From Azoarcus_F sp048158365 (GTDB lineage: Bacteria; Pseudomonadota; Gammaproteobacteria; Burkholderiales; Rhodocyclaceae): a DNA stretch of 7,554 nucleotides. Each line of letters starts with the position of its first letter. Position 1 is the stretch's first letter. The stretch lies in the NCBI GenBank assembly GCA_048158365.1, contig JBLLNL010000024.1, one strand, 5' to 3'. The notes beneath the pieces are model-generated. The model was not told the DNA's origin. It searched no databases and saw nothing but the letters and a program-made list of their open reading frames with translations. The translations under genes and the position numbers were made by a program. Positions 1-6,742 of this stretch are shown piece after piece.

Positions 1-261
1 GTGACGCGGCAGGATCACGACGCCTTGCTCATCGGTCTGGATGTGACTCGCGAGGAGGACGTTGCCCTGCCCGCCCGTCGGAACGTACCGCGGCAGGATC
101 TCGTTGCCCTGTTCATCGGTGAGAACGTGACGCGGCAGGATCACGACGCCTTGCTCATCCGTCTGGATGTGACTCGCGAGGAGGACGTTGCCCTGTCCGT
201 CCGTCGGAACGTACCGCGGCAGGATCTCGTTGCCCTGTTCATCGGTGAGAACGTGACGCGG
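1..261. repeat. 126-bp tandem repeat inside the exported repeat gene
   Basis: Bases 1-126 and 127-252 match at all but three positions (34/160, 70/196 and 74/200), and a third copy begins at 253-261 (GTGACGCGG) before the match ends. Each unit codes for three 14-residue (42-nt) repeats on the minus strand. The three 42-nt subunits differ clearly from each other, while the 126-bp units are almost identical. This means the larger unit was duplicated recently or is kept uniform by recombination. The array extends past the left edge. Confidence 0.95.
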
Positions 262-438
262 TTCGACCCGTTCGCTATCGTACCTGCCGACCAGGAAACT
301 CGCCCGGGTATCGGCCCGTGCGGCGAATTCGTGTGCGGAAGAGGACGTGGTCCCAGCCGCCAGGGTCGAGCCAGCCGAGAAGGCAAGCGCGAGCGCGAGT
401 ACGAGAGATGAGACCGTATTGTGTGCAGTTGTTTTCAT
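1..438 (-). CDS. Exported protein of 14-residue tandem repeats (3' end outside window)
   Basis: The frame is open for 146 codons from an ATG at 438 to the left edge, with no stop seen. The start is supported by AAAGGAG at 446-452, 7 nt upstream. Residues 1-28 form a typical Sec signal peptide: lysine near the start, a Leu/Ala-rich core at about 12-22, and a likely cut near TLA-A at 25-28. A Ser/Thr-rich linker follows. From about residue 61 there are six complete 14-residue repeats of three types in strict order: RHVLTDEQGNEILP, RYVPTDGQGNVLLA and SHIQTDEQGVVILP. Each reads as strand, polar turn (DEQGN or DGQGN), strand, so a beta-hairpin or solenoid fold outside the cytoplasm is likely (inference). 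I do not recognise the family and assign no function. The total length is unknown because the repeat array continues beyond the window. It is divergent from the radical SAM gene at 601. Confidence 0.82.
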   Translation of the reverse strand, partial: MKTTAHNTVSSLVLALALAFSAGSTLAAGTTSSSAHEFAARADTRASFLVGRYDSERVEPRHVLTDEQGNEILPRYVPTDGQGNVLLASHIQTDEQGVVILPRHVLTDEQGNEILPRYVPTGGQGNVLLASHIQTDEQGVVILPRH

Positions 439-474
439 GATGATTCTCCTTTCGTTTTCGTTTCGGTTGGTTGC

Positions 475-496
475 TCATCAAGTGCGCACTTGGTGA
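475..496. promoter_or_regulatory. Long palindrome in the divergent intergenic region
   Basis: The perfect 14-bp palindrome CAAGTGCGCACTTG lies at 479-492. It is extended on each side by TCAT and GTGA, giving 22 bp with one mismatched pair. It lies 37-58 bp upstream of the start codon of the exported repeat gene and 105 bp before the radical SAM start. It could be a dimeric operator or a hairpin in the 5' leader of the minus-strand mRNA. No clear -35/-10 pair was found beside it, so its role is inferred from symmetry and position only. Confidence 0.5.
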
Positions 497-600
497 CCAG
501 TAGTCGTGCGGCGGGTGCAATTGCTTACAACACGCCTCTAACGACACGGCCCAATCGGGGGCCCGTTGACCGCGGCTCCGATGCGGCGGAAACTTCGCAC

Positions 601-1392
601 ATGACTGTACAAAAAAACAGCCTTCGTCCATATGGTATCGCGTCCCCTGGCGGTGCGCGCGGACGCGGCACCGCGCTGCGACCCGACAGCCGTTTTGCGC
701 GCGAGCAACGTAGCGCTGTCATCGAGGACGACGGGGACGACGACGCGGTTGCGGTGCACACCGAACTTTTCATCGATGCCGCGAAGTCGGTGATCACGTT
801 CAATCGCTCGCCCGACGTCGCGTTCGACCGGTCTATCAATCCCTACCGAGGTTGCGAGCACGGCTGCACCTACTGCTAAGCGCGCCCGTCACACGCGTGG
901 CTCGACATGTCGCCGGGACTGGACTTCGAGACGAAGATCGGCTGGAAGCCGGACGCCCCCGCCACACGGCGCCGTGAACTGGCGCGACGCGGCTACACTT
1001 GCGCGCCGATCACCTTTGGCGCGAACACCGATGCATGGCAGCCGGTCGAGCGCCGACTGGGGTTGACACGCAAGCTGCTGGAGATCCTCGCCGAGACGCG
1101 TCACCCGTTCATGGTCGTCACCAAGTCGGCCGGGATCGAACGCGATCTCGACCTGCTCGCGGACATGGCGCGCAACAATCTGGTGCAGGTGGTGTTCTCG
1201 GTGACCACGCTGGACGACGACCTGGCGCGGTGCATGGAGCCGCGCCCGGCACGCCCGGTGCGTCTGCTTGCGGCGATGCGCAGGCTCGCGGAGGCCGGCG
1301 TGCCGGTGGGGGTGCTGAGCCTCGGGGCACACTACCTGACGCGACAGTTGCACCTGTCTCCCGCAATACTGCTGCGCGGGTTCGCCTCCTGA
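601..1392 (+). pseudogene. Radical SAM protein, PA0069/SplB-like family, disrupted
   Basis: The first part (residues 1-92 from ATG 601) reads through an N-terminal GRGTALRPDSRF segment to RSINPYRGCEHGCTYC. This carries the radical SAM CxxxCxxC cluster motif (Cys85, Cys89, Cys92) in the context typical of the PA0069 family. The next codon, 877-879, is TAA. The same frame then continues as ARPSHAWLDMSPGLDFETKI, exactly what the family has after Y/F at that point, so TAA most likely replaced TAC or TAT. Family-like sequence (ANTDAWQPVERRLGLTR, VTKSAG, SVTTLDDDLARCMEPR) runs to AGVPVGVL at about 1316. After that, 25 unrelated codons lead to TGA at 1390-1392. The family is usually about 350 residues; here the reconstructed frame is 263 codons. 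It has thus lost both continuity and the C-terminal third. The Shine-Dalgarno before 601 is weak. The substrate of the family is not known to me. Confidence 0.87.
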
Positions 1393-1409
1393 TCGCACCA
1401 GCAACACCG

Positions 1410-1438
1410 AGGGCCTGGATACTCTCCAGGCCCTTTTT
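1410..1438 (+). terminator. Intrinsic terminator after the radical SAM pseudogene
   Basis: A perfect 9-bp stem GGGCCTGGA (1411-1419) pairs with TCCAGGCCC (1425-1433) around the loop TACTC, followed by TTTTT (1434-1438). A flanking A-T pair extends the stem to 10 bp. The U-tract is on the plus strand, so it ends transcription from the radical SAM side, 17 bp past its last stop. It also separates that locus from the convergent katG. Confidence 0.92.
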
Positions 1439-1448
1439 CTTCGCGTAT

Positions 1449-1478
1449 CCCCGCGCAGCCACGAATGGCCGCACGGGG
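1449..1478 (-). terminator. GC-rich hairpin in the katG 3' region
   Basis: In minus-strand RNA, CCCCGTGCGGCC and GGCTGCGCGGGG form a 12-bp stem around a 6-nt loop, using two G-U pairs. In plus-strand RNA those two positions are C-A and A-C mismatches, so the structure belongs to the katG transcript. It starts 13 nt past the katG stop. No U-tract follows, so it is more likely an mRNA 3'-end stabiliser or a pause element than a complete intrinsic terminator. The inverse of the 1410-1438 hairpin comes next in the same RNA. Confidence 0.5.
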
Positions 1479-1491
1479 ACTGCGCCCACGC

Positions 1492-3666
1492 TCAGGACAG
1501 ATCGAAACGGTCGGCGTTCATGACCTTCGTCCATGCGGCGACGAAGTCCTTCACGAACTTCTCCTGGCTGTCGTCCTGCGCATAGACCTCGGCATAGGCG
1601 CGCAGGATGGAGTTGGAACCGAACACCAGATCGACCCGGGTCGCGGTCCACTTCGTCGCGCCGGTCTTGCGATCGACGATGTCGTAGCTGTTGCGGCCGG
1701 TCGGCTTCCAGCTGTAGGCCATGTCGGTAAGATTGACGAAGAAGTCATTGGTCAGTGCGCCGACGCGGTTGGTGAATACACCGTGGTGGCTGCCACCGTG
1801 GTTGGTGCCGAGCACGCGCATGCCGCCTATGAGTGCGGTCATCTCGTGTGCGGTCAGGCCCATCAACTGGGCGCGGTCGAGCAGCATTTCCTCGGGCTGG
1901 ACCACGTAATCCTTCTTCTGCCAGTTGCGGAAGCCGTCATGCAGCGGCTCGAGCACCTCGAAGGATTCAACGTCGGTCATCTCCTGCGTCGCGTCGCCAC
2001 GACCCGGCGCAAACGGTACGTCCACATCGAAGCCCGCGGCCTTGATCGCCTGCTCGAGACCGACGTTCCCCCCCAGCACGATCACATCGGCCACACTGGC
2101 CCCGGTGTCGGCCGCGATCTTCTCGTAGGCCGCGAGCACCCTGGTCAGACGGGCCGGTTCGTTGCCGTCCCAGTCCTTCTGCGGGGCGAGGCGGATACGC
2201 GCCCCGTTGGCGCCGCCGCGATTGTCCGAACCGCGGAAGGTGCGGGCGCTGTCCCACGCGGTGCTGACCATCTCGCTGACCGACAGCCCGGCCGCGACGA
2301 TCTTCGCCTTCACCGCAGCGACGTCGTAATCCTTGTTGCCCGCGGGCACCGGATCCTGCCAGATCAGGTCCTCGGCCGGCACATCGGGGCCGAAGTAACG
2401 CGCTTTCGGACCCATGTCGCGGTGGGTCAGCTTGAACCAGGCGCGCGCGAAGACCTCCGACAGGTAGGCCGGATCCTTCTGGAAACGCTCGGAGATCTTG
2501 CGGTACTCCGGGTCCATCTTCATCGCCATGTCGGCATCGGTCATGATCACCTTGCCACGGATCGACGCATCCTCGGGATCGACCGGAAGGTCCTCTTCCT
2601 TGATGTCGACCGGCTCCCATTGCCATGCACCGGCCGGGCTCTTCTTGAGTTCCCACTCATGGTTGAGCAGCATGTCGAAGTAACCGTTGTCCCACTGGGT
2701 GGGATGGGTGGTCCAAGCGCCTTCGAGACCGCTGGTGACGGCATCGCGCCCCACGCCACGGGTGGTGTGGTTCATCCAGCCCAGGCCTTGCTCTTCGAGG
2801 TCGGCCCCTTCAGGCACCGGGCCCAGGTTGGCCGTGCTGCCATTGCCGTGCGCCTTGCCCACGGTATGACCGCCAGCGGTGAGGGCCACGGTTTCCTCGT
2901 CGTTCATCGCCATGCGGGCGAAGGTCACGCGCACGTCATGAGCGGTCTTGAGCGGATCGGGCTTGCCGTCCACCCCTTCCGGATTCACGTAGATCAGACC
3001 CATCATCACCGCGGCAAGCGGGTTCTCCAGGTCGCGCTCGCCGGAATAGCGGGTTCCTTCGCTGCCGCTGGGGGCCAGCCATTCCTTCTCGGAACCCCAG
3101 TAGGTGTCCTTTTCCGGATGCCAGATGTCCTCGCGACCGAAGGCGAAGCCGTAGGTCTTCAGGCCCATCGACTCATATGCAATGGTGCCGGCGAGGACGA
3201 GCAGGTCGGCCCAGCTCACCTTGTTGCCGTACTTCTTCTTGATCGGCCACAGCAGGCGACGCGCCTTGTCCAGATTGCCGTTGTCCGGCCACGAGTTCAG
3301 CGGCGCGAAGCGCTGGTTGCCGGTGCCACCGCCGCCACGGCCGTCGGCGATGCGGTAGGTGCCCGCGGCGTGCCACGACAGGCGGATCATCAGGCCGCCG
3401 TAGTGGCCCCAGTCGGCCGGCCACCATTCCTGGCTATTGGTCATCAGCTCGGTCAGATCCTTCTTGAGTGCGGCGACGTCGAGCTTCTTGAGTTCCTCAC
3501 GGTAGTCGAAGTCCGACCCAAGCGGGTTGGTCTTGCTGTCGTGCTGATGCAGGATGTCGAGGTTCAGCGCTTTCGGCCACCACGCCATGACCGCGTTGTC
3601 CATGGTCGTATTGCCGCCTTGCATGACCGGGCACTTGCCGGCCGTATTCGTGTCGTTTGCGCTCAT
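1492..3666 (-). CDS. katG: Catalase-peroxidase KatG
   Basis: This 724-residue bifunctional haem catalase-peroxidase disproportionates H2O2 and oxidises peroxidase substrates in the cytoplasm. Its length is normal for the family, and both the catalytic N-terminal and the haem-free C-terminal peroxidase-like domains are present. Visible active-site residues are distal Arg95-Trp98-His99 in RLSWHAAGTYR, Asp128, Tyr226 in LIYVNPEG, Met252 in RMAMND, proximal His267 in GGHTVGKAHG, and Ser312 in TSGLE (equivalent to Ser315 of M. tuberculosis KatG). Trp98-Tyr226-Met252 is the family's covalent adduct. The start at MSANDTN is chosen because AAAGGAG lies 6 nt before it. The frame also opens 23 codons further upstream, but that extension is not KatG-like and lacks such a site. 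The gene is convergent with the radical SAM pseudogene and lies downstream of purT on the same strand. The 220-bp gap suggests its own promoter. Confidence 0.98.
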   Translation of the reverse strand: MSANDTNTAGKCPVMQGGNTTMDNAVMAWWPKALNLDILHQHDSKTNPLGSDFDYREELKKLDVAALKKDLTELMTNSQEWWPADWGHYGGLMIRLSWHAAGTYRIADGRGGGGTGNQRFAPLNSWPDNGNLDKARRLLWPIKKKYGNKVSWADLLVLAGTIAYESMGLKTYGFAFGREDIWHPEKDTYWGSEKEWLAPSGSEGTRYSGERDLENPLAAVMMGLIYVNPEGVDGKPDPLKTAHDVRVTFARMAMNDEETVALTAGGHTVGKAHGNGSTANLGPVPEGADLEEQGLGWMNHTTRGVGRDAVTSGLEGAWTTHPTQWDNGYFDMLLNHEWELKKSPAGAWQWEPVDIKEEDLPVDPEDASIRGKVIMTDADMAMKMDPEYRKISERFQKDPAYLSEVFARAWFKLTHRDMGPKARYFGPDVPAEDLIWQDPVPAGNKDYDVAAVKAKIVAAGLSVSEMVSTAWDSARTFRGSDNRGGANGARIRLAPQKDWDGNEPARLTRVLAAYEKIAADTGASVADVIVLGGNVGLEQAIKAAGFDVDVPFAPGRGDATQEMTDVESFEVLEPLHDGFRNWQKKDYVVQPEEMLLDRAQLMGLTAHEMTALIGGMRVLGTNHGGSHHGVFTNRVGALTNDFFVNLTDMAYSWKPTGRNSYDIVDRKTGATKWTATRVDLVFGSNSILRAYAEVYAQDDSQEKFVKDFVAAWTKVMNADRFDLS

Positions 3667-3672
3667 TTCAGT

Positions 3673-3679
3673 CTCCTTT
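3673..3679 (-). promoter_or_regulatory. katG Shine-Dalgarno that fixes the start codon
   Basis: AAAGGAG on the minus strand, 6 nt before ATG 3666. It selects the 724-residue start over the in-frame ATG at 3735. Confidence 0.85.
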
Positions 3680-3816
3680 ATTGACTTCGATGCTTGAATT
3701 TCGCGAACAGCGCGGATGACCCGCCAAAGCGCCATCGAAGCGCCTTGTCATGTCCGCTCGGACGAACCGCGCCGATTGCACCATCCGCCCACACACTCAC
3801 ACTAGCAAAATAAGGC

Positions 3817-3853
3817 AGCTATTGAAGCAATCGGCTCCATTGATCCGAACTAT
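3817..3853 (-). promoter_or_regulatory. Possible OxyR-type operator and promoter upstream of katG
   Basis: On the minus strand four tetramers occur at exact 7-nt spacing: ATAG (3853-3850), CAAT (3842-3839), ATTG (3831-3828) and AGCT (3820-3817). The OxyR pattern is ATAG-N7-CTAT-N7-ATAG-N7-CTAT. The first element matches fully, the middle two match at three of four positions, and the last is poor (about 11 of 16 overall). A possible -35 TTGCTT (3829-3824) lies inside it, followed after 17 bp by a weak -10 around TGCTAG (3806-3801). OxyR control of katG is well known in proteobacteria, but this assignment is tentative. Confidence 0.33.
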
Positions 3854-3886
3854 GACGAACTCAGTCAATCGTCGAATTCTCGAGCC

Positions 3887-5086
3887 TCAAGCCTTGACCG
3901 GTTTCACCTTGCCCGCTGCCAGCCGCGCACGCTCGCGCGCCTCTGCGATGTCCGCGCCATTGGCCACCGCGACCCCCATGCGGCGCCTGGCAAAGGATTC
4001 CGGCTTGCCGAACAGGCGCAGATCGCTGCGCGGAACCGACAAGGCCTCGGCCACGCCCTCGAACGCGATGCCGGCCTCGTCCAGACCACCATACACCACC
4101 GCGGAGGCACCCGGTTCTCGCAGCGCGACATCCACCGGCAAGCCGAGAATGGCGCGGGCATGAAGCTCGAACTCGGACAAGCGCTGCGAGCACAGCGTGA
4201 CCAGTCCGGTGTCGTGCGGACGCGGGCTGACCTCGGAGAACCACACGTCATCGCCGCGCACGAACAGCTCGACGCCGAACACGCCGCGTCCGCCGAGGTT
4301 ACCGGTCACCGCGGCGGCGATCTGCTGCGCGCGCTGCAGCGCCCTGGGGCGCATCGGCTGCGGTTGCCAGGATTCGACATAATCGCCCGACACCTGGAGG
4401 TGGCCGATCGGCTCGCAGAAATAGGTCTGCACCGTGCCACTTGCGTCGCAGGCGCGCACCGTCAGCAGCGTGATTTCGTATTCGAAGTCGACGAAGCCCT
4501 CGACGATGACGCGCTCCTGATTCACACGCCCGCCGGCCGCGGCATAGTCCCAGGCCTTCTTCACATCGTCCGGCCCCCGCAGCATCGACTGCCCCTTCCC
4601 GGACGACGACATCACCGGCTTGACGATGCAGGGATAGCCGATGCCACCGTCGATGGCCGCCTGCAGTTCGTCGAGCGAACTGGCGAAGCGGTAGGGCGAG
4701 GTCGGTATGCCGAGTTCCTCGGCGGCGAGCCGGCGGATGCCCTCCCGGTTCATCGTCAGCCGGGTTGCGCGAGCGGTCGGGATGACCTCGGCCAGGCCGG
4801 CGGCCTCGATCTCGGCCAGCATGTCGGTGGCGATCGCCTCGATCTCGGGCACGATCAGATGCGGTCGCTCGGCCTCGACCAATGCGCGCAACGCGGCCCC
4901 GTCGGTCATCGCAATGACATGGGCGCGATGCGCCACCTGATGGCCCGGCGCGTTGGCGTAGCGATCCACCGCGATGACTTCGACGCCGAGGCGCTGCAAC
5001 GCAATGATCACTTCCTTGCCGAGCTCACCGGCACCGAGCAGCATCACGCGCACCGCGCTGGACGAAAGGGGGGTACCCAGCTTCAT
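3887..5086 (-). CDS. purT: Formate-dependent phosphoribosylglycinamide formyltransferase PurT
   Basis: This 399-residue ATP-grasp enzyme converts GAR, formate and ATP to formyl-GAR in purine synthesis, replacing the folate-dependent PurN step. The N-terminal nucleotide-binding motif VMLLGAGELGKE is at 14-25. DRYANAPGHQVAHRAHVI and IVPEIEAIATDML follow, then the ATP-grasp signature IVKPVMSSSGKGQ at 154-166 and FSEVSPRPHDTG at 283-294. Glu273 and Glu285 stand where the family's two metal-binding glutamates are found. The order and length closely follow E. coli PurT (392 residues). The start MKLGTPL is supported by AAGGAG at 5094-5099, 7 nt upstream. No strong terminator is seen before katG. The gene just upstream is the hsdR stump, which ends 110 bp before the purT start, so purT marks the border of the conserved chromosome. 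Confidence 0.98.
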   Translation of the reverse strand: MKLGTPLSSSAVRVMLLGAGELGKEVIIALQRLGVEVIAVDRYANAPGHQVAHRAHVIAMTDGAALRALVEAERPHLIVPEIEAIATDMLAEIEAAGLAEVIPTARATRLTMNREGIRRLAAEELGIPTSPYRFASSLDELQAAIDGGIGYPCIVKPVMSSSGKGQSMLRGPDDVKKAWDYAAAGGRVNQERVIVEGFVDFEYEITLLTVRACDASGTVQTYFCEPIGHLQVSGDYVESWQPQPMRPRALQRAQQIAAAVTGNLGGRGVFGVELFVRGDDVWFSEVSPRPHDTGLVTLCSQRLSEFELHARAILGLPVDVALREPGASAVVYGGLDEAGIAFEGVAEALSVPRSDLRLFGKPESFARRRMGVAVANGADIAEARERARLAAGKVKPVKA

Positions 5087-5196
5087 GGAATCACTCCTTC
5101 AGGTTTGAATCGCGACGGAACCGCGGAGTGCGAATGGTAATACGGCTGGAGGGGGAAGCTGCCGCGCACTCGACTCGAGGCTGCCTGGTCGTGATG

Positions 5197-5256
5197 TCAA
5201 TAACCGACGTCCTCCAGCCAGCCAAGCGCTTTGCGTTCGAGGTCGTCTTCGGTCAA
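5197..5256 (-). pseudogene. hsdR remnant: first 19 codons of a type I restriction subunit
   Basis: Starting at TTG 5256, the frame reads (M)TEDDLERKALGWLEDVGY and ends at TGA 5197-5199. This matches the N-terminal pattern of HsdR (E-x2-LE-x2-AL-x-WL-x2-GY), where the family continues toward a HGPDIAP-like segment; here a stop comes instead. The start overlaps the fic stop as TTGA, and GGAGG (5263-5267) lies 6 nt before TTG within the fic coding region. This is the arrangement of a translationally coupled fic-hsdR pair as found in type I R-M operons. Nothing HsdR-like follows between 5196 and the purT start, so about a thousand codons are missing. The match is short, so the family call rests on both the motif and the coupling. 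Confidence 0.62.
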
Positions 5257-6323
5257 GGCGTCCCTCCCGTCAGGATGCGGTTCAGCGCGAGATTGATGTA
5301 GTAATTGTTGCGCCCGACCTTGCGCTTCTCCACGAAACCACTTGCAGCCAGCGCATCCAGATACTTTGCCGCGGTCAATCGCGACACCCGCAGATCGCGC
5401 TCGACGAACTCGATCTTGGTGTAGGGGTGCATGAACAGGTTATTGATCAAGTCCTGGCAGTAGAACTTGAATTGCCCGCGAATCCGGTGCTTGTAGTCGA
5501 ACAATGCGTCCTTGATCACGCGGACCGTAGTGATCGTCTGGCCGGCAGTCTCCTCTACGGCTTCAAGCATGTACTCGACCCAAGCCTCCCAGGCATCGGT
5601 TTCGCGCACAGCTTGCAGCAAACGGTAATAGTCGGCCTTGGTTTGAACGATGTAGCGCGACAGATACAAGACCGGCACATCGAGCAAGCCTTCACGCACC
5701 AGGTACAGCACATTGAGAATCCGCCCGGTACGACCATTGCCGTCGTAAAAGGGGTGAATCCTCTCGAACTGGTGGTGGATCAAGGCCATCTTCACCAGCG
5801 GATCGGCACCAAAACTTTCGCTGTCATTGATGAAACGCTCCAGCGCACCCATCAGCGCCACGATCTCGTCCGGGTCCTGCGGCGGCGTATAAACGGTATC
5901 GCCCCGCCCATTGCGCAGCGCCGTGCCCGGGAGCCTGCGGAAACCCCCGCTGTTGCGCTCCAGCTCCGCCTGGATCTCCAGAATGTGGCCCAGCGTGATC
6001 ATGCCGGTGCCGCGCACCCGTTCGAAGCCCAGCTGCAGTGCCTGCCGATAGCGCAACACCTCTTTGGCCGCCGCATTGGTGAAGGTGTCCGGCGATACAT
6101 CGTCCTTGAAGAGTTCGTCATGGGTGGTGACGATGTTCTCGATCTCGGAGCTGTCCTTCGCTTCCTGCAAGCCCAAGGCATTGATCAGAATCGCCTGGTT
6201 CGGAATCGCGGCAGCGATCCCCTTCAACTCGGCCAGCTGACGACTGGCGCTCGCCAGCCGCTTGAGAATCGCGGGCGTATCGAAACGGCTGGCATCGAGG
6301 GTATCGAGCGCGGCACTCGTCAT
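5253..6323 (-). CDS. Fic family protein (class II) with C-terminal winged helix
   Basis: A complete 356-residue Fic-domain protein, expected to transfer AMP (or another nucleotide moiety) to a target hydroxyl. The full catalytic motif HPFYDGNGRTGR lies at 190-201 with His190 as the general base. The N-terminal segment holds the inhibitory motif [S/T]xxxE[G/N] as SSEIEN (Ser58, Glu62, Asn63), which makes it a class II, self-inhibited Fic protein. The flap sequence TVYTPPQDP (143-151) is typical of Fic/DOC proteins with an N-terminal Fic_N-like region. A winged-helix domain lies at about 290-350 (FVERDLRVSRLTAAKYLDAL, then FVEKRKVGRNNYY). The Shine-Dalgarno before ATG 6323 is weak. The gene is followed with overlap by an hsdR stump, which suggests it was once part of a type I R-M operon. 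No antitoxin partner is needed for class II. The target is unknown. Confidence 0.93.
   Translation of the reverse strand: MTSAALDTLDASRFDTPAILKRLASASRQLAELKGIAAAIPNQAILINALGLQEAKDSSEIENIVTTHDELFKDDVSPDTFTNAAAKEVLRYRQALQLGFERVRGTGMITLGHILEIQAELERNSGGFRRLPGTALRNGRGDTVYTPPQDPDEIVALMGALERFINDSESFGADPLVKMALIHHQFERIHPFYDGNGRTGRILNVLYLVREGLLDVPVLYLSRYIVQTKADYYRLLQAVRETDAWEAWVEYMLEAVEETAGQTITTVRVIKDALFDYKHRIRGQFKFYCQDLINNLFMHPYTKIEFVERDLRVSRLTAAKYLDALAASGFVEKRKVGRNNYYINLALNRILTGGTP
5263..5267 (-). promoter_or_regulatory. Ribosome binding site of the hsdR remnant, inside fic
   Basis: GGAGG on the minus strand, 6 nt before TTG 5256, within the last codons of fic. Together with the TTGA stop/start overlap it is the main sign that translation of a downstream gene once began here. 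Confidence 0.6.
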
Positions 6324-6460
6324 GACAAGGCGCCTGAGGCGGTGGACACGTATGGATATTCAAATTTTCTTTACAGCTTACGCCTGATATGTATAGAAAA
6401 CTCGATTTTTTATGCACGTATTAAGAACCCGGCTGGGAATACTCGGACGTTTGTCCACGT
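6324..6460 (-). other. AT-rich spacer between brnA and fic
   Basis: The 137-bp stretch is clearly more AT-rich than the genes around it, mainly at 6350-6430. A TATACAT at about 6390-6397 on the minus strand could be a -10 element for fic, but no convincing -35 was found 16-18 bp before it. No U-tailed terminator follows brnA. A promoter for fic is plausible here but not shown. Confidence 0.3.
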
Positions 6461-6742
6461 TCAATGCTTCTTGTCGTCCAGCATCGCACGCCGCAGCAAT
6501 GCATTGATCCGTGTCTGATACCCCTTGCCCTGCGACTTCAACCACGCCACGACGTCGGCATCGATTCGCACGGTCAGTTGCTGTTTGATCGGCCGATAAA
6601 ACCGCCCGACCGTCGCACCCTCCCAGTCCTCAGCCGTTGTAGCCCGAATATCGGAGTGATCGATTTCTTCCTCAGCCATGGCCTCCAACGCCTTAAGATC
6701 TTCGTGCTGCTTGGCGCTCAAGCCAGTCTTAGCCTTGCTCAT
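6461..6742 (-). CDS. brnA: BrnA family antitoxin (intact)
   Basis: A 93-residue protein with the BrnA layout: an acidic N-terminal half containing SDI and AEDWEGATVGRFYRP (toxin-binding region), then KQQLTVRIDADVVAWLKSQ and GKGYQTRINALLRRAM, the ribbon-helix-helix DNA-binding part. In known BrnT-BrnA systems BrnA neutralises the RNase BrnT and represses the operon. The start MSKAKTG is supported by GGAG 5 nt upstream and by the 14-bp overlap with the end of the brnT remnant (6729-6742), normal for this pair. The frame extends 73 codons upstream, but that part is not BrnA-like. With the toxin truncated, this is an orphan antitoxin. The usual promoter before brnT is gone, so it would have to be expressed from upstream sequence. 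Confidence 0.92.
   Translation of the reverse strand: MSKAKTGLSAKQHEDLKALEAMAEEEIDHSDIRATTAEDWEGATVGRFYRPIKQQLTVRIDADVVAWLKSQGKGYQTRINALLRRAMLDDKKH

Noticed and set aside
1..411. Open plus-strand frame of 136 codons through the left-end repeats
   Set aside because: It is the antisense of the exported repeat gene. The repeat length is a multiple of three, so all frames repeat without stops. The minus strand has the ribosome site and signal peptide; the plus strand has neither.
877..879. Recoding of the in-frame stop in the radical SAM gene (selenocysteine or pyrrolysine)
   Set aside because: The codon is TAA, which is used for neither, and the family has Tyr or Phe there; a nonsense mutation is simpler.
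1465..3684. Long plus-strand open frame of 739 codons opposite katG
   Set aside because: It is a GC-rich shadow of katG, whose sequence and active-site residues are unmistakable on the minus strand.
3667..3735. Longer katG start at ATG 3735
   Set aside because: The added 23 residues are not KatG-like and the strong Shine-Dalgarno lies inside the extension, before ATG 3666.
5195..5200. Consensus -35 hexamer TTGACA on the minus strand upstream of purT
   Set aside because: No -10-like hexamer lies 16-19 bp downstream, and the hexamer overlaps the end of the hsdR stump. Coincidence is likely.
6342..6458. Inverted repeat GTGGACA (6342-6348) and TGTCCAC (6452-6458) around the AT-rich brnA-fic spacer, suggesting a small mobile element
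   Set aside because: Seven bases at this distance are expected by chance, no target duplication is seen, and no internal structure supports a MITE.
5427..6518. Plus-strand open frame of 363 codons opposite fic
   Set aside because: It is a shadow of fic, has no recognisable domain, and runs across the fic-brnA spacer.
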